Source: Fasciolopsis buskii
Taxonomy: Eukaryota; Platyhelminthes; Trematoda; Plagiorchiida; Fasciolidae
DNA: 64,000 bases
NCBI GenBank assembly: GCA_008360955.1
Contig: LUCM01004327.1
Location: 95,660 to 159,659 of the forward strand
Direction of reading: 5' to 3'
A model generated the notes under the pieces. That model worked only from the letters and a program-made list of their open reading frames with translations. It was not told the origin of the DNA and did not search any database. Shown piece after piece: positions 34,950-46,600 of the stretch (the stretch's first letter is position 1; each line of letters starts with the position of its first letter). A program made the position numbers and the translations under genes.

Positions 34950-36180
34950 TTTGTCTCGCCACCTGAATCACCTCTGCTGGTTCAAGTCTGTTAGAAAAAG
35001 GCCGATTCGCAAGAACGGATCTAATAATTATCGATCGATTGCTTGCTCTTCAGCTCTTTTGAGGATGTTCGAGAACCTGTTCTCCAGTCGTTTTGAACTA
35101 ACGTCCAGATCCATGATCCCGAGTAATTTAGCCCAAAACCTTCGATATCTATGCTCAATGCTGTATTCTATTTTGTTCATTCATTTGCTTTTTCTATCGA
35201 GGGAGGATCCCTCATAGTAAGACTTGTTTTTCTCGACTTCGCGGACAATTCTGGTTCCCTCGATTGCAGTACCTTTCTGCAGATTCTCCACGAAAAAGGC
35301 AGTGATCCAAATGTTCTGAAAGCCTTACGTGACTATTTTCACAACAACACTCAATTTACTTCTTTCGTTGAAGATAGGTAAGCACTTCCCCCAATTACTT
35401 CAACTTTTTCCAAAGGGTCCCCATTTCTTTCCTCTGTTTTCTTTAACAAGCTTCTTATTTCTCAAAATTCCACTGGTTGCAATCATCCTAATGAATTTAT
35501 TTTTAGTTGTCCTTAAAATGTTGACGGCAATCCTAGTCACTTCCGATATAATCTGAGTGAACTCTGCAATCGGTCTTTCTCCCATACTCTACCAATGGAT
35601 ATTCCCTTCAATCGTTGATCTTCATTAATCTTCCACCTGCAACAATTAATTGCGAATATGTCCGGTTCTTCCGTCGGTTATTTTGGAATGAATTTGACGC
35701 GCAAAGTATGTTGAATCTGTTTCCCCCAAAATGCGCAGACTCTGCCTCTTGCTGTTTCATCCGAGAAAACTCAAAGTATCTTGCACGCTTGTTCTTCAGT
35801 TTGTTACTTCATGCACCCACGCTGTGGTTCAGCTGGTTTCTAGTATTCTGTTCTCGATTAAAAGAAAAGGATTTTAACATTGCCGTCAAATCCTCAAAAC
35901 TGCTTCAGTGTTGCAGTGGAATCAACAGAGATACACGTGCGGATTTTGATGTCCAGAAACATCGTGACGCTTGTGATAGGTTTTCAGACGGTACGCTATG
36001 GAACACTAACCATTGTCTTCATGTGACTTTGTGCAGTCCTTTTTCTCATTCCTCAACTGGTTCCACCTTTGGGCTCCTTACTTTGCGTATCTCTACGTAC
36101 AGGTACCATTTTATTCCATACTCTGATCTTTTACATGTACATCGCGAACTGGTAATGGGCGAGCTTGTAATGCTAATTCA
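34950..36180 (+). mobile_element. CR1/Jockey-like LINE, RT region, degenerate
   Basis: Plus-strand frames give the RT of a non-RTE LINE: RPIRKNGSNNYRSIACSSAL (the PIxKKGxxxNYRPI block), then VRLVFLDFADNSGSLD (motif A, LDFxxAFxxLD), LRDYFHNNTQF, and FPKG...PLFSL (the PQGSxLxPLLF block). From 35615 a long open segment reads MLNLFPPKCADSASCCF (the LNPxKC block) and LLQCCSGINRDTRADF, VQKHRDACDRFSDG and YRYHFIPYSDLLHVHRELV near 36170, matching the C-terminal tails of such elements. Stops and frame changes mean it is inactive. The open frame continuing to 36340 past the tail is probably fortuitous. Confidence 0.7.
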
Positions 36181-36689
36181 CCCATATCCTGGTGAATTTG
36201 GCTTGAAAACTCATTTGACACAATTCACAGTGTTCGACCGTTTTTTGACCAGATACCCAAAACTCGATTTCGAACGTTACAATTCCTCACACAATCATTC
36301 CAACCATTCCTACAGATACTACACAAGCATCTATTATTGAGAAGCCTCCAGCCGACAAATATCTGCATGCCTTGGAATCATTGTAACAGGACTGACCACG
36401 CTGTGACGAGGTACGCAAGATCCTTCAACTTCAGTAAAATATCGGACAGACGTGACTTAGCCCGGCGTACATTGATCATCTAGAATATCGTACAGCTGCC
36501 AAGGCAATTAAACGGTCAAAGACTGCTGTTTCTCTCCATCAAGTACTTAGCTGACGAGGAGTATTGTGAGAGCTCCACATGCTTTGAAGGTGCAATAAAA
36601 AATACCGACTGGAAATAAACCCCTCCCAAGGTCATCCGGTTCTGGTTGAACAAGTTCACTTTGTTGTAACATGCTTTACGCATAAATGC

Positions 36690-36830
36690 AGTTGAAGTAG
36701 CCTGCCTTATACCCACCAGGACATACTGTAAGAGAGTGGGACTGGCAACCCTGACCATGAAACTTGGAGGGAGAGAGAGAGAGACATATGGTCTCATAGG
36801 GTCAGGTGTAGTAACAAATTACACAAGGTC
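36690..36830. repeat. Short interspersed repeat, copy 1
   Basis: The segment aagagagtgggactggcaacc through gtctcatagggtcaggtgtag matches 46640-46735 in the same orientation at moderate identity. A (GA)n run lies at 36770-36785. The family is not recognised. Confidence 0.5.
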
Positions 36831-39420
36831 ACTTGAATACAGTAGATCATACGAATTTTTCCCCTTTTACACTTGGACGCCTACACCCTGAAGACCTTTT
36901 AAACCGTCCTACATTACCACATCAATGATAATATTAAATAAAGATGACGAATTGGGACAACCTCGTCGAACACCACTGGTTGCTACCAATAAACTTCATA
37001 GTTCTTTATATACCCTTAAGCCATCATAAGCATGGCAGCACAATGTTCACAGGAGGTTAACGAAATTCTCTGGCGTGCACAGCAATGAAAAACACTTCTC
37101 AATCCACGGCGTTGAATGAACCTTTCAAGTCAAGAGAAAACATAATTGAAAGGCGGAAATGGGTGTCACGCATTTCAAGTAATTACCAAAGAGTAAATAT
37201 CGAATCGATGGAATTCCAACCTGCACGAAATCCGGCCTGTGTTAGCTGACGTTATTTTTGCTTATCGGTATCAAACGGCGCAGCATTATGGATGCTAAGA
37301 GCTTGGTAAAAGTGGGAATTAACTTGATTCCGCGGTAATTACTGTTATCACTAAGTAAATAATTTACTCGAATATGGATATAATCAACGACACCGCATGA
37401 TAACGGAATAGGCGCCTAGCCCCAGTTATCAAGGACCAAGACGATTACCGATTCTACCAGGAAATCTCTATCCCATGTGAAGAAAATTGGGGGAGAGTCC
37501 GTTGAGGCCGGCCAATATTTCCCACCTGAATAATCGAACTCCCGACACAACTTCCAATTCCGAGCGGAAAATCTTCGGTCATTTCGAACGAAACTGACCG
37601 AAATTTGCCACTCACCGCTGTCGCAAGTAAGCTCAGACGGCGACTGTTACCAGATGCAGTTACTACTTCGATTTTCTCGCCCTTCAATCACTAGTTTTCA
37701 GGATTCTCCTTGAAGATCATTGTTACTCGTTGTTGTAGATGCCGTCGAATCTCATTCATTTTCCAGTATTTTTGCCTCACTCGACACAGAAATGCTTGAG
37801 AAACCCAGATTTTCTGAAGGACATTGGATCGAGTACAGCCGGCGCTCACTTGCTTTAGTCACAGTGTTCATCTTTGCTACTTTTAGGTGGAGTTATTATT
37901 TCATCCGATGATTACTGCTCGTAACTGCTGCCAGCTACCCGGTCAGACGAACATTGCACGGCTGAGAGGGTTTACTCTGATAACCAGCGAGCTTCTGTGG
38001 AAGCCATAGTGAAATTAATAGACTGTCTGATCCTATGCACTTGGGCCAATAAGATCCATAGTCTGGGACAGAGACGCGCCGATGCGAATCATACTAATTG
38101 CAGAGTTAGAGAGCCTTCTGGTTGCGAGTAGCTACATGTGCTGAAAGTGCGTACCAGACACCAATAACCGGATTTCTACATAGAGCCGGATAAACTTATC
38201 CCCGTTATCTGTACGCTGAATGGGTAAAACACAACGACCACCTAGAGAAGATTTTGATGCACCAAGCTCCTCACTCTGCGTATTTAAATGATAACCAGTA
38301 AAACCATGCTAGAGAGTGCCGAGTTCGTCAGTAATATCGACTGTTGAAATCCGCACCGAGAGGAATAATAAGCTGCTCCTAACATAGCTATTTTTCTTAA
38401 CCCAACGAACCCTTTGAGTCTCGCAACACAAGCAATCATTAAATGAGATCCTATCTGAGAGGACAACTTCAACCTTCTCAGTCAGGAACATTCTTATCCT
38501 CATGATGATCTGCAGTTCAAGCTGCTTCATCTCTTGAAATGCATATTAAATGTCTTGATGAGATATCATGCGCAGCAAGTTGAACCATACTAGTTGAATA
38601 TTGAATTCGTATTTCACTGACATGCACACATCAACCGCCAATGAGTCTAATGTGAGGGCCAAACACACCTGTTGCCCGGTGTGCATGAGAATACGGCAGT
38701 TGAAGGAACCGAGTTTCAGAAGCTGACGAAACTTGAGGACACATGAGCTGTCACATTTTAAGTTGCACATTATACTATTTAACAGTTGGCCGTTGGAAGT
38801 ATCAATCTTGCTATCACTGGGCCCGTCAGGGGTAGGCAGTGGATCCAAATAGACGGTTGGAGACAGAACAAATGAGTTGAATAAAAACAGAGGGAATCCA
38901 TCGTGCTCGATGGCATGGGCAACACGGTCCTGATTGGTCGCCTTGATGACCGATGCAGCATGAAATGCACCGTTTATGTGATTCTTGGGAAATGGTGAAC
39001 GGTTACTTCTAAGTAGACCAGCTGCTAATAAGGAGAGTGAATAGGGTTCTCAAACAAGTATCTTGGTTTTAATGAGAAGCCATGTGGAATGATTGGGTGA
39101 ACGCTAATCAGTTTGGAACAGTTACTGTCCCATGAATTTCCTTTTTGAGTTGCCACCATGGTCAGTAACCTAGAGGATCGGACGATTACTTCATCGGATC
39201 TCTACCCACTGATCTTTCAGGCATGACTGAATCCTCAGCTAGAGACCAGCCACTTTGTGTCTCGCTGGGCCTTGGTTTACACGCCGTCACACCACGTCAT
39301 GATGAAGCCTCCTTATGTCGGATTCATAGGAAGAACGAAGTTGCACACTGTCCTGATATAACAGTCGACCGCAGGACACCCAGCAACTTGGTTTCTCTAG
39401 GAGGGCACTAAAATATTCAA
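36830..39420 (-). mobile_element. RTE-type LINE with endonuclease and RT remnants
   Basis: The minus strand, from high to low coordinate, carries a nearly complete but decayed RTE-like LINE. Near 38700-38760 LKLGSFNCRILMHTGQQVCL matches the start of the APE-type endonuclease (LKIGSFNVRTLMQxGQQ). Near 38230-38260 LGGRCVLPIQRTDNGDKFI matches the LGGRFG...RTDNGDRLL block. At about 37200-37250 QAGFRAGWNSIDSIFTL matches the RT finger, with LDLKGSFNAVD (motif A) near 37120 and TMKFIGSNQWCSTRLSQF (the GVRQGCPLSPF region, eroded) below it. Numerous stops show it is dead. The upper limit, possibly 5'UTR, is uncertain. Confidence 0.72.
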
Positions 39421-40144
39421 CCATCGGAGGTAAACAGTGATGAAACAACTAAAATTTATATGACCCCATGCAAAATGACCATTTTGTTTTGATTAATGTC
39501 CCGTGGAGTCTAAAAAGAAGCCGAAAAGGCAAATCAGGTTATTGTTTATCTTATTTTTTGTTCCTCAAGCGCCAAAGGTTCAGGTAGCAAATTTGATCTG
39601 CTAGGTATATTGCCAGCTGTTAGCGGGAATATGCATTGACGAGCTGCCACGTCAATCGTACTGCGGCAAAGAAAGGGAGAATTATGCATCCGACTTGCGT
39701 TTTTCGACCTCATCGACGACCAAGGAAATGGTGTATACGAAATCGGCTTAGGGAGATATGGTTTTACTTTTTCTGATGGCTACGTGTTATGCACAAAACT
39801 TCTGTAAATTTATTGCGACTAAAATACTAGGAATAAATGAAGGACATACGATCGGTATAACACATCAGAAAGTGTCTTAGGTGTAACAACTGTGAACAAG
39901 AATTGGACAGCATTGTTAATTTGTCAAAATAATTACTAACGGCAATAACAACACATAGTTATTAGCGAATAAAACCGAGTAAATACAAAATACTCATGAC
40001 GGCAAACAGTTAAAGTTAATGCTTAATACGAATCACCCTGGGATCTTTTGAAACATCTAACATGGAATAATATCTAGTCGCTGTGATAGAATCGAATACT
40101 TGCACATAGTATAAGTTGAGACAATGCGACTTCAAATAGTCATC

Positions 40145-40265
40145 TGGCTGTTGACCGACCAGTTGTCTGATTGACTGACTGATTTATTAGTTGATTGTCT
40201 GATTGATTGACTGACTGATAGGTTGGTCGATTAACTGATTGATCAATCTGTTGAGTAGTTGATTC
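40145..40265. repeat. GATT/GACT tetranucleotide tandem repeat
   Basis: About 120 bp of imperfect tgattgactgactgatt units (GTTGATT, GATCAAT variants). It abuts the stop codon of SLC25A10 and would lie in its 3'UTR. TTTATT at 40183-40188 (AATAAA on the minus strand) sits within it and could serve as poly(A) signal. Confidence 0.8.
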
Positions 40266-40619
40266 TCACATGGACTTCTGAAAGCCAAAATAAATAGTCA
40301 ATTGCTCTTTGAAGATAAAAAGTAAGATTGTATGTGGTCCGATTCGCACAAACGCCGGCGTGATACCCTTGAAAAATGCGGTGAATGCAAACGCTCTGCG
40401 CAACAGGGACGGGTTAACTTGAACTGAACCATGGTTTGAGTTTGGTCCTTTAGACGGGACAGAATCAGATGACGTTGCCAACAAATCTTTGACTACAGAC
40501 AGTACCCCTTCGTATTGGCCGGGGGGAGCATTTTGCATCCGAGTCTTCATCACATCAAACGGCTGTGTGAGGAGCACTGCAGCCCCTGCTGCTCCGACAC
40601 CGGCGCACAGATGTGTAGA
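40266..40619 (-). CDS. SLC25A10: SLC25A10 exon 4 (third carrier repeat, stop)
   Basis: It starts after acceptor ctgcgtag with STHLCAGVGAAGAAVLL, giving GYFDDVL|STHL as in the DNxFTH block of relatives. It contains TQPFDVMKTRMQN, the third Px[DE]xx[KR] signature, then GQYEGV, FFKGITPAFVRIGPHTILLF and FKEQL. It ends FGFQKSM and TGA (40266-40268). Residues about 46-73 of the exon (TSSDSVPSKGPNSNHGSVQV and neighbours) have no counterpart in vertebrate carriers. Confidence 0.93.
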   Translation of the reverse strand, partial: STHLCAGVGAAGAAVLLTQPFDVMKTRMQNAPPGQYEGVLSVVKDLLATSSDSVPSKGPNSNHGSVQVNPSLLRRAFAFTAFFKGITPAFVRIGPHTILLFIFKEQLTIYFGFQKSM

Positions 40620-43600
40620 CTACGCAGGCAGCAAGTATTATAGAATAACATGATGGATACAGCAAGGAGCAGTAACTTGAAGAATATAAGAAAAACAAAC
40701 TGCTAGGAAATCACTAATCATGTGACGTTGCTTGCTAACTCACTGCAAAAAATGTACATGGCAGTGAAAGAAACAAATCGACTAGGTCCGTGATCCTCCA
40801 AAGGGTCAGTTTAATAAAGCAATGGGAAAGTTGCAATGTGGACCGATATCACAGACGGCAAAGCTGCCGTGAACCAGCAAACTACAAATTTTATTAATCT
40901 TAAATGCCGGAAAAGAACTATTATTCACTAAAAATCCTCCAAGAAGGATTGAGTATGGATAAAGAATCGTTTGAATGTGTTGCATGAACGTTAGATGATT
41001 TAAAATAAAATTCGGCGTGCGATTGTGTGACCGTTTAATCAACTACTTTATTAGTTTCAATAAAAGGTTTGATCTGTCAATGGTATGATTCAGTATATAA
41101 CCCAGAACGGAAAACTATGGACATAGTGCACATCTGACCTCTTGGGCCGGTTCGAACGCGATGGATATGCACTGAAGATGGTTCGTAACAATGATGAAAC
41201 AATTGAAAAGAGATTTCGTGATTTCCAGAGGCGGTTTGGGTGTATATAGTTCCTGACGAATCATCTAAAATTCAAGCCAAACCCCTTATTACTCAAATTA
41301 ATTAGACAGTCAAATCCCGTAAGTCTCCTGTACGACGTATTTTATTTAGGCTTCTTATAGAGATTCGATCATTCTGAGGAATGTTCATCGTGGGCCTCCA
41401 AAAGCGATGATGTTTTAGAGCTTCGTTGTGTGGTAGCAAAATTCTACAGAACTCTGAGGACTAGCTCAGTTAGCCTACAATTTGACTTTGGACTCGCACT
41501 CGTTCGCCTTGGATGTGTATCTCACGTTCGGTGGAATAAAAATGGCCTTCTAGTGATCATGGACAAGGATGAAACAGGGTACATTGTTTCTATGGCTTTC
41601 GGTGACGGGTTCGCTGTCGACACTGCATAATGATTCTTATGTTCGTTCCATTCCGTCTTAACACGAGAACGACAAATAGAAGTGCGTGGACAAGGCGTGG
41701 ACGAGGATTTTACGCGAACCTCTCATAATGCCAGAAAAGGTCCCAAAGAAGTCAAACGGATATCGTTAGAATAATAATTAAACTGATTAATTGAAAAATA
41801 CCAAAGTCAGTCTGGTGCAGTAGATTGCTGTTGAGGAATATTCCGTTGAATATGACGCACTACAGCCCGGAGAGGAAATGGTTTCATAATTTCGGAAAAT
41901 CTTGTCTCCACACAGACAGTCTGACATTGGGCAAAAGAGCACAAATAAAAACCGATAGACTGTATTGAAAACAGGCACAAAACCTAGTGATAAACGAAAA
42001 CGACCGGTATTTGCCACCTCTGTTATCTGTGAATTTTTGTGTTATAAGTTCCTGTTATCATCACATACAAACTTACTTTTTCGAAAGTTTATTTCTTGTT
42101 GCAATATCCACGTTCGAACCGGTAAAGTGAATAAACCCTCTCTTTGAGTACTCAGTCTTCTTAATAAGTCTCGGTACCGTCTCGACAAAATTTGCTACGC
42201 AACTGTCTCTAAGAAGCAGGAAAAATGCGATCGATTGTAAGCATGTGAAATTTGTTCCGCAACCTGTCAATCCTAAAACGATGTCTTCAGTCAGAGGTCT
42301 ACCAGACCCCGGTTTCCATTCAAATATCCCCATTTTCGAATGCATGGTTCAAACATCCTTTTTTATTGTGTCCACAATCATGCAAGGCGGCACTTTCAAC
42401 TTATCTGGTTTTTGCCACGTATCCGTAGCCTACTTTATTCTGCTTTAATTGACGTGCGATAGACGTCATTTGGGGGAGGAGGAAGGGAAAACCTTAAACA
42501 TTTTTTGTGATCGAACTGAACGGTTTAGTGTTGCCGCACTGGTCTGTCTGACCAGTCTTGACAACAAACTTAGAGCTCTAGAGATATGAGATCTACCGCC
42601 ATTCCGTACACACAGAAATAGCTTTGGTCTACAGTCTGCGCTTCGTGAGAAAGAAACTGGTCGAGCTTCACTTGTAAGATGCAAATCCATTGTGACCTAA
42701 TGAAAGCATCGATTCTCTTCTCCATAATCAAAAAATGTCAGCTTTTGAATCACAAGGCAGTCCTCAAAGCAACTTATCTTCCAGGCTTGCAGCAAGTCGA
42801 CTGGCTCATTTAAATTTTCGATACGTACCCTCTGAAAAATAGGAATCTAGTGTTCTACAAGTTCTGCCAGAGTAAAGATTGTTTTTTTCAACATCATAAT
42901 TAGCCATTTTGACTAGTGTGACTTATTTAATTCGACCATTAAAAGGAACTGGGCACAGTGGCTCTCATGCTCCACTTTCTATCCCCAGAAGCCGCATTGT
43001 ATAATCCCCGGTCTCTTCGCGACCCACTGCAGCACCGTGAATAACCCCAGCGAAGTGAATATACTCGTGGCTGAATCAACCCAGCTAGTCTAGGTCGCAG
43101 ATTTTTCCTACTCCATAAGTGATGAATTGACATGGCAATCAAGAATGTTCAACCATTGACTATTCGGAAAACCAATCAGTTGGTTGAGTCTGATACCACC
43201 ATAACAAATGTGAACTAAGAACATTTCATATTTGCCTGCCGGTCATTGTGCGGACGAAACACATGCTTCCATACGTACACACACACGCACACACATATAC
43301 ACACAACCACTATTGAGGTCCAATCGTGAATAGCGTCCAGATATACCAAGCTGGTTTCTTCCGCAATGGGTGTTCGCCCTTGGGAGTGGCTTCCGATAGC
43401 CAAATCATAGTTGGGACAAGAGCAGTGCATTTTTTTGAAAAGTGGTGCCAGTGGTGTAGCTCTAGGAGACAATACGGTAGGCACTACTGCTAGGATGCAC
43501 CTTATCCTCAAGGTCAATGGACCAGAGGAATTTCAACCTTTCGGTAAGCGTTGATAAATGACTTGACTGGTGCCAACGAGAATATCAAAATGAAGTTGCG

Positions 43601-46600
43601 ACAGGTACGGTAGACTGTCCCACATCTTTGGTTTGACTGGCCAGCAGATGGGTTTACCGGCTGGCTTACTAAGTAGTTAACTATCTGACAGCAGTAAATC
43701 AGTGAAAATAAATTAGATATAGTAAAAACCGAGCGCAAAGCAGCAAGATGCATCGAACAAATGACAATAACCTAACACTTACGAGAACATCGTCAAAATA
43801 TCCAGTCCGAAGTAGAAAATTTTTCCACTGATCATAGCCAACAGCTTGACCCACTGTCATTAGGGCGCTGCGTCCGGCCATCATGGTCACTCCAGCGTAC
43901 AGTTCGCTCAATCCGCCATGTCGATAAACACGTGCAAGTCCATCAAAACAATGCCTGTAATTGCGACGTTCAGCCGGTGGTCGTTTCATGTCGTTTTGCA
44001 TACGCACGTTGACTAGGTCGGCAGGCTGACCGCATATCCCACCAACCAATCCGGATACACCAGCTATGGATAACTGTTGGTTATCATACGTCCATACGTA
44101 TGCATTTATTTGTACAAACATTCACATGTATGAGTGAGTGAGTGAGTAGATAAGAAAACGGGCAAAAATAAGGAAAAAAATCTATGAAAGGTAGGTTACC
44201 TTAGACCATTAAGAAACACTACGGAATATTTTATCCGAAACAGCAAGATTAAACTGATTTTCTGAAGAGGAAAGCCCAGCAACATACAGACACATAATGC
44301 TAAAACAAAGCTTTATTTACTGTGGTATAATAACAGAATCCGAAATTAAGCTGACCTAATACAAAGGGGTTTGCTTTCCTAGTTAGAAATGAAACAGCAG
44401 CCTGAACATGCATTTTTCTGCAGTTGTTCTAAGATGGCGCGAGGAGCCAAATTTTATATAGAATGAAAAATCTATTTACGCACTATATATCCACAAGCCG
44501 ACGTCAGGAACCGGGATCGAACCGGCGGTCTTCCGTTTGCGGGCAGGTGACTACCTCTGAGCTCGGCTCTCAGACGAAAAGTGCGCAAGTGAACATGCAG
44601 TATTGCTCGAACCATTATTCCAATGACGCCAACTAATCACTGGATTACCCCGTTAGTCACTTTTCACTGGGACCGAACAGCATAGATGAATAGGGCACTA
44701 AGGACGTTTTGATTAATCTCTCGGGTGTACGGAAATTTATTTTCATTTATCGTAATCTGAACAAGCAGTATGCAATTATGTGTCGTTTCGCAAAAATTTC
44801 AAGAGATCGAGACAGATCAACTGTTCCGATAAGGTCGAACGGTCGGTAGGAACACTCAAGTAGTAGTTCACCTGCCATAGACTTGCGAATTTCACAAACC
44901 AGACAGTAGATTGCGGAATAAAACAGCAACTAGCAGTTTTGGTACCCCAAAAGATAGTTGTTGCGGGAAAAGACCTTACACCGAGGTTGGAGTACATCTT
45001 TTATGAAAGACCGAAACGGCATGGGCACTGAACAGGATATGAACGGATCCTCGATTCCCTTATTTCGAGGACGAAGGACTGTCTAAAGTATTCCATCAGC
45101 TTCCACCAGCTGCACATTGCACCAACAACAGAAAAATATCCATTATATTTAGTTAGTAGTTAGATGACCATGTCCAGTGTGCTCGATAAGGAGTATTTCT
45201 TATACCTCATTGTCATTGTAATGTGATCCACCGTTTGATTGATTCCATCTAAATGCCGATTTCCAATCTCGTTTGTATCCTTCTCAAATTATCAAGTAGG
45301 AATTTCCGTGAAGGCTGTCTGCATTGTTCGTCCACCAGTAACTATTAGCATCTGGATGCGTGAGTCTTCTTTCTCATGTGCAACCAAGGTGGGGGCATGA
45401 TTCACTTAGACTTAGACACGGGACTGCGATTTGTCATTAAGCCTACTTCCAGATATACAAAATACATCTTTCATAATCTTATTTAGACTCCACGGTGTCA
45501 AGTCGTTATGCGATGATAAGAGGACGGATGTTAGCACGTTAGCCATTTTCACGTACACAACCATAGCTAGGCACGGACGCATATTTTACACTAATTGACC
45601 AATATTATAGTCATTTACAGTAATGGTCCTTCATCATCATGGGTGACAATAAGACATTTAAGCTTTCGAACATTCCATTTACGAACAGCACTTTTATTGT
45701 CATTTATCGATGGCTGCTGCTAAATTCTAGTAATGTGCAATGCCAAACGTTATTTCCCAATTTTCTCAAACCTAGATTCGTCAGGTTAGGGTCATTCTCA
45801 GGGGCAACTGATAAGCAACCACCACTTAATATGGAGCGTAACCCACTATTGCGCGCTGAACTTTGGGGCTTTATCGGTTATCGTGGGTGGAGGGAGTGCA
45901 CTCCAAACAAGGCCCTTTCGTGGGGAGTAGACTTGTGGTCAGTACCCGTATGTCTGTAATTAGGTTCATGGAACTGTGCGAGCCATGCGAACTCGATTTC
46001 ATGTGAGTTATCACCTGTCGAACATGTCAAATTCGAATACACATCTGTTCCCCAAAAAAGACCAGCTGTACAAATGGCGTGAGTTACGTGACCAATGGAA
46101 CGATTGTAACTGCTCCTAACAAAGTCCAGACAAGCGGTTGAGCGGACCCGATCGGCTCTGGTAAGGCGCTTAGAGCCCGTGAGAACTTGGCTTTGGATGT
46201 AGAACCAAACCGAGAAGTTTATTATCAACTCGGAATGTCTACATTCATTGGAGCTTTGTGACTTTCCCAGCAATAAAGCAACCAAAATGACCAGTTCGTT
46301 GTTGTAGTAAAATGTTGTCCACCCCTCATAGCGAGGTAAATGTTGTTCAGTTCGGGTTGGCGATCGGGAATCCGCTGACATCAACTGACCAATCAGCCAA
46401 ACGGGAATCCATGGGACTAAACGACTAGCTAACAAAATCAGAAGTCGAATAACGGACCAAGCAAAAGGTAGGTCAGAAATTAATCAGACGATTAGCCAGT
46501 TGATGGAGCGATTGACCAAGTGGCTGGCATAACACAAACGGATAGATTACCCACCGGGCAGACCAATAGTCTCTTTTGACACTCTGCATGCGTGAGTATA

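Noticed and set aside
44480..44575. Functional tRNA-Cys gene
   Set aside because: The T arm is good but the acceptor strands do not pair and the body is repeated at 60.7 kb, so a SINE head is the better reading.
45878..46435. 185-codon minus-strand open frame in SLC25A10 intron 2
   Set aside because: No known motif, odd composition, overlaps another open frame on the plus strand and lies inside a well-defined intron.
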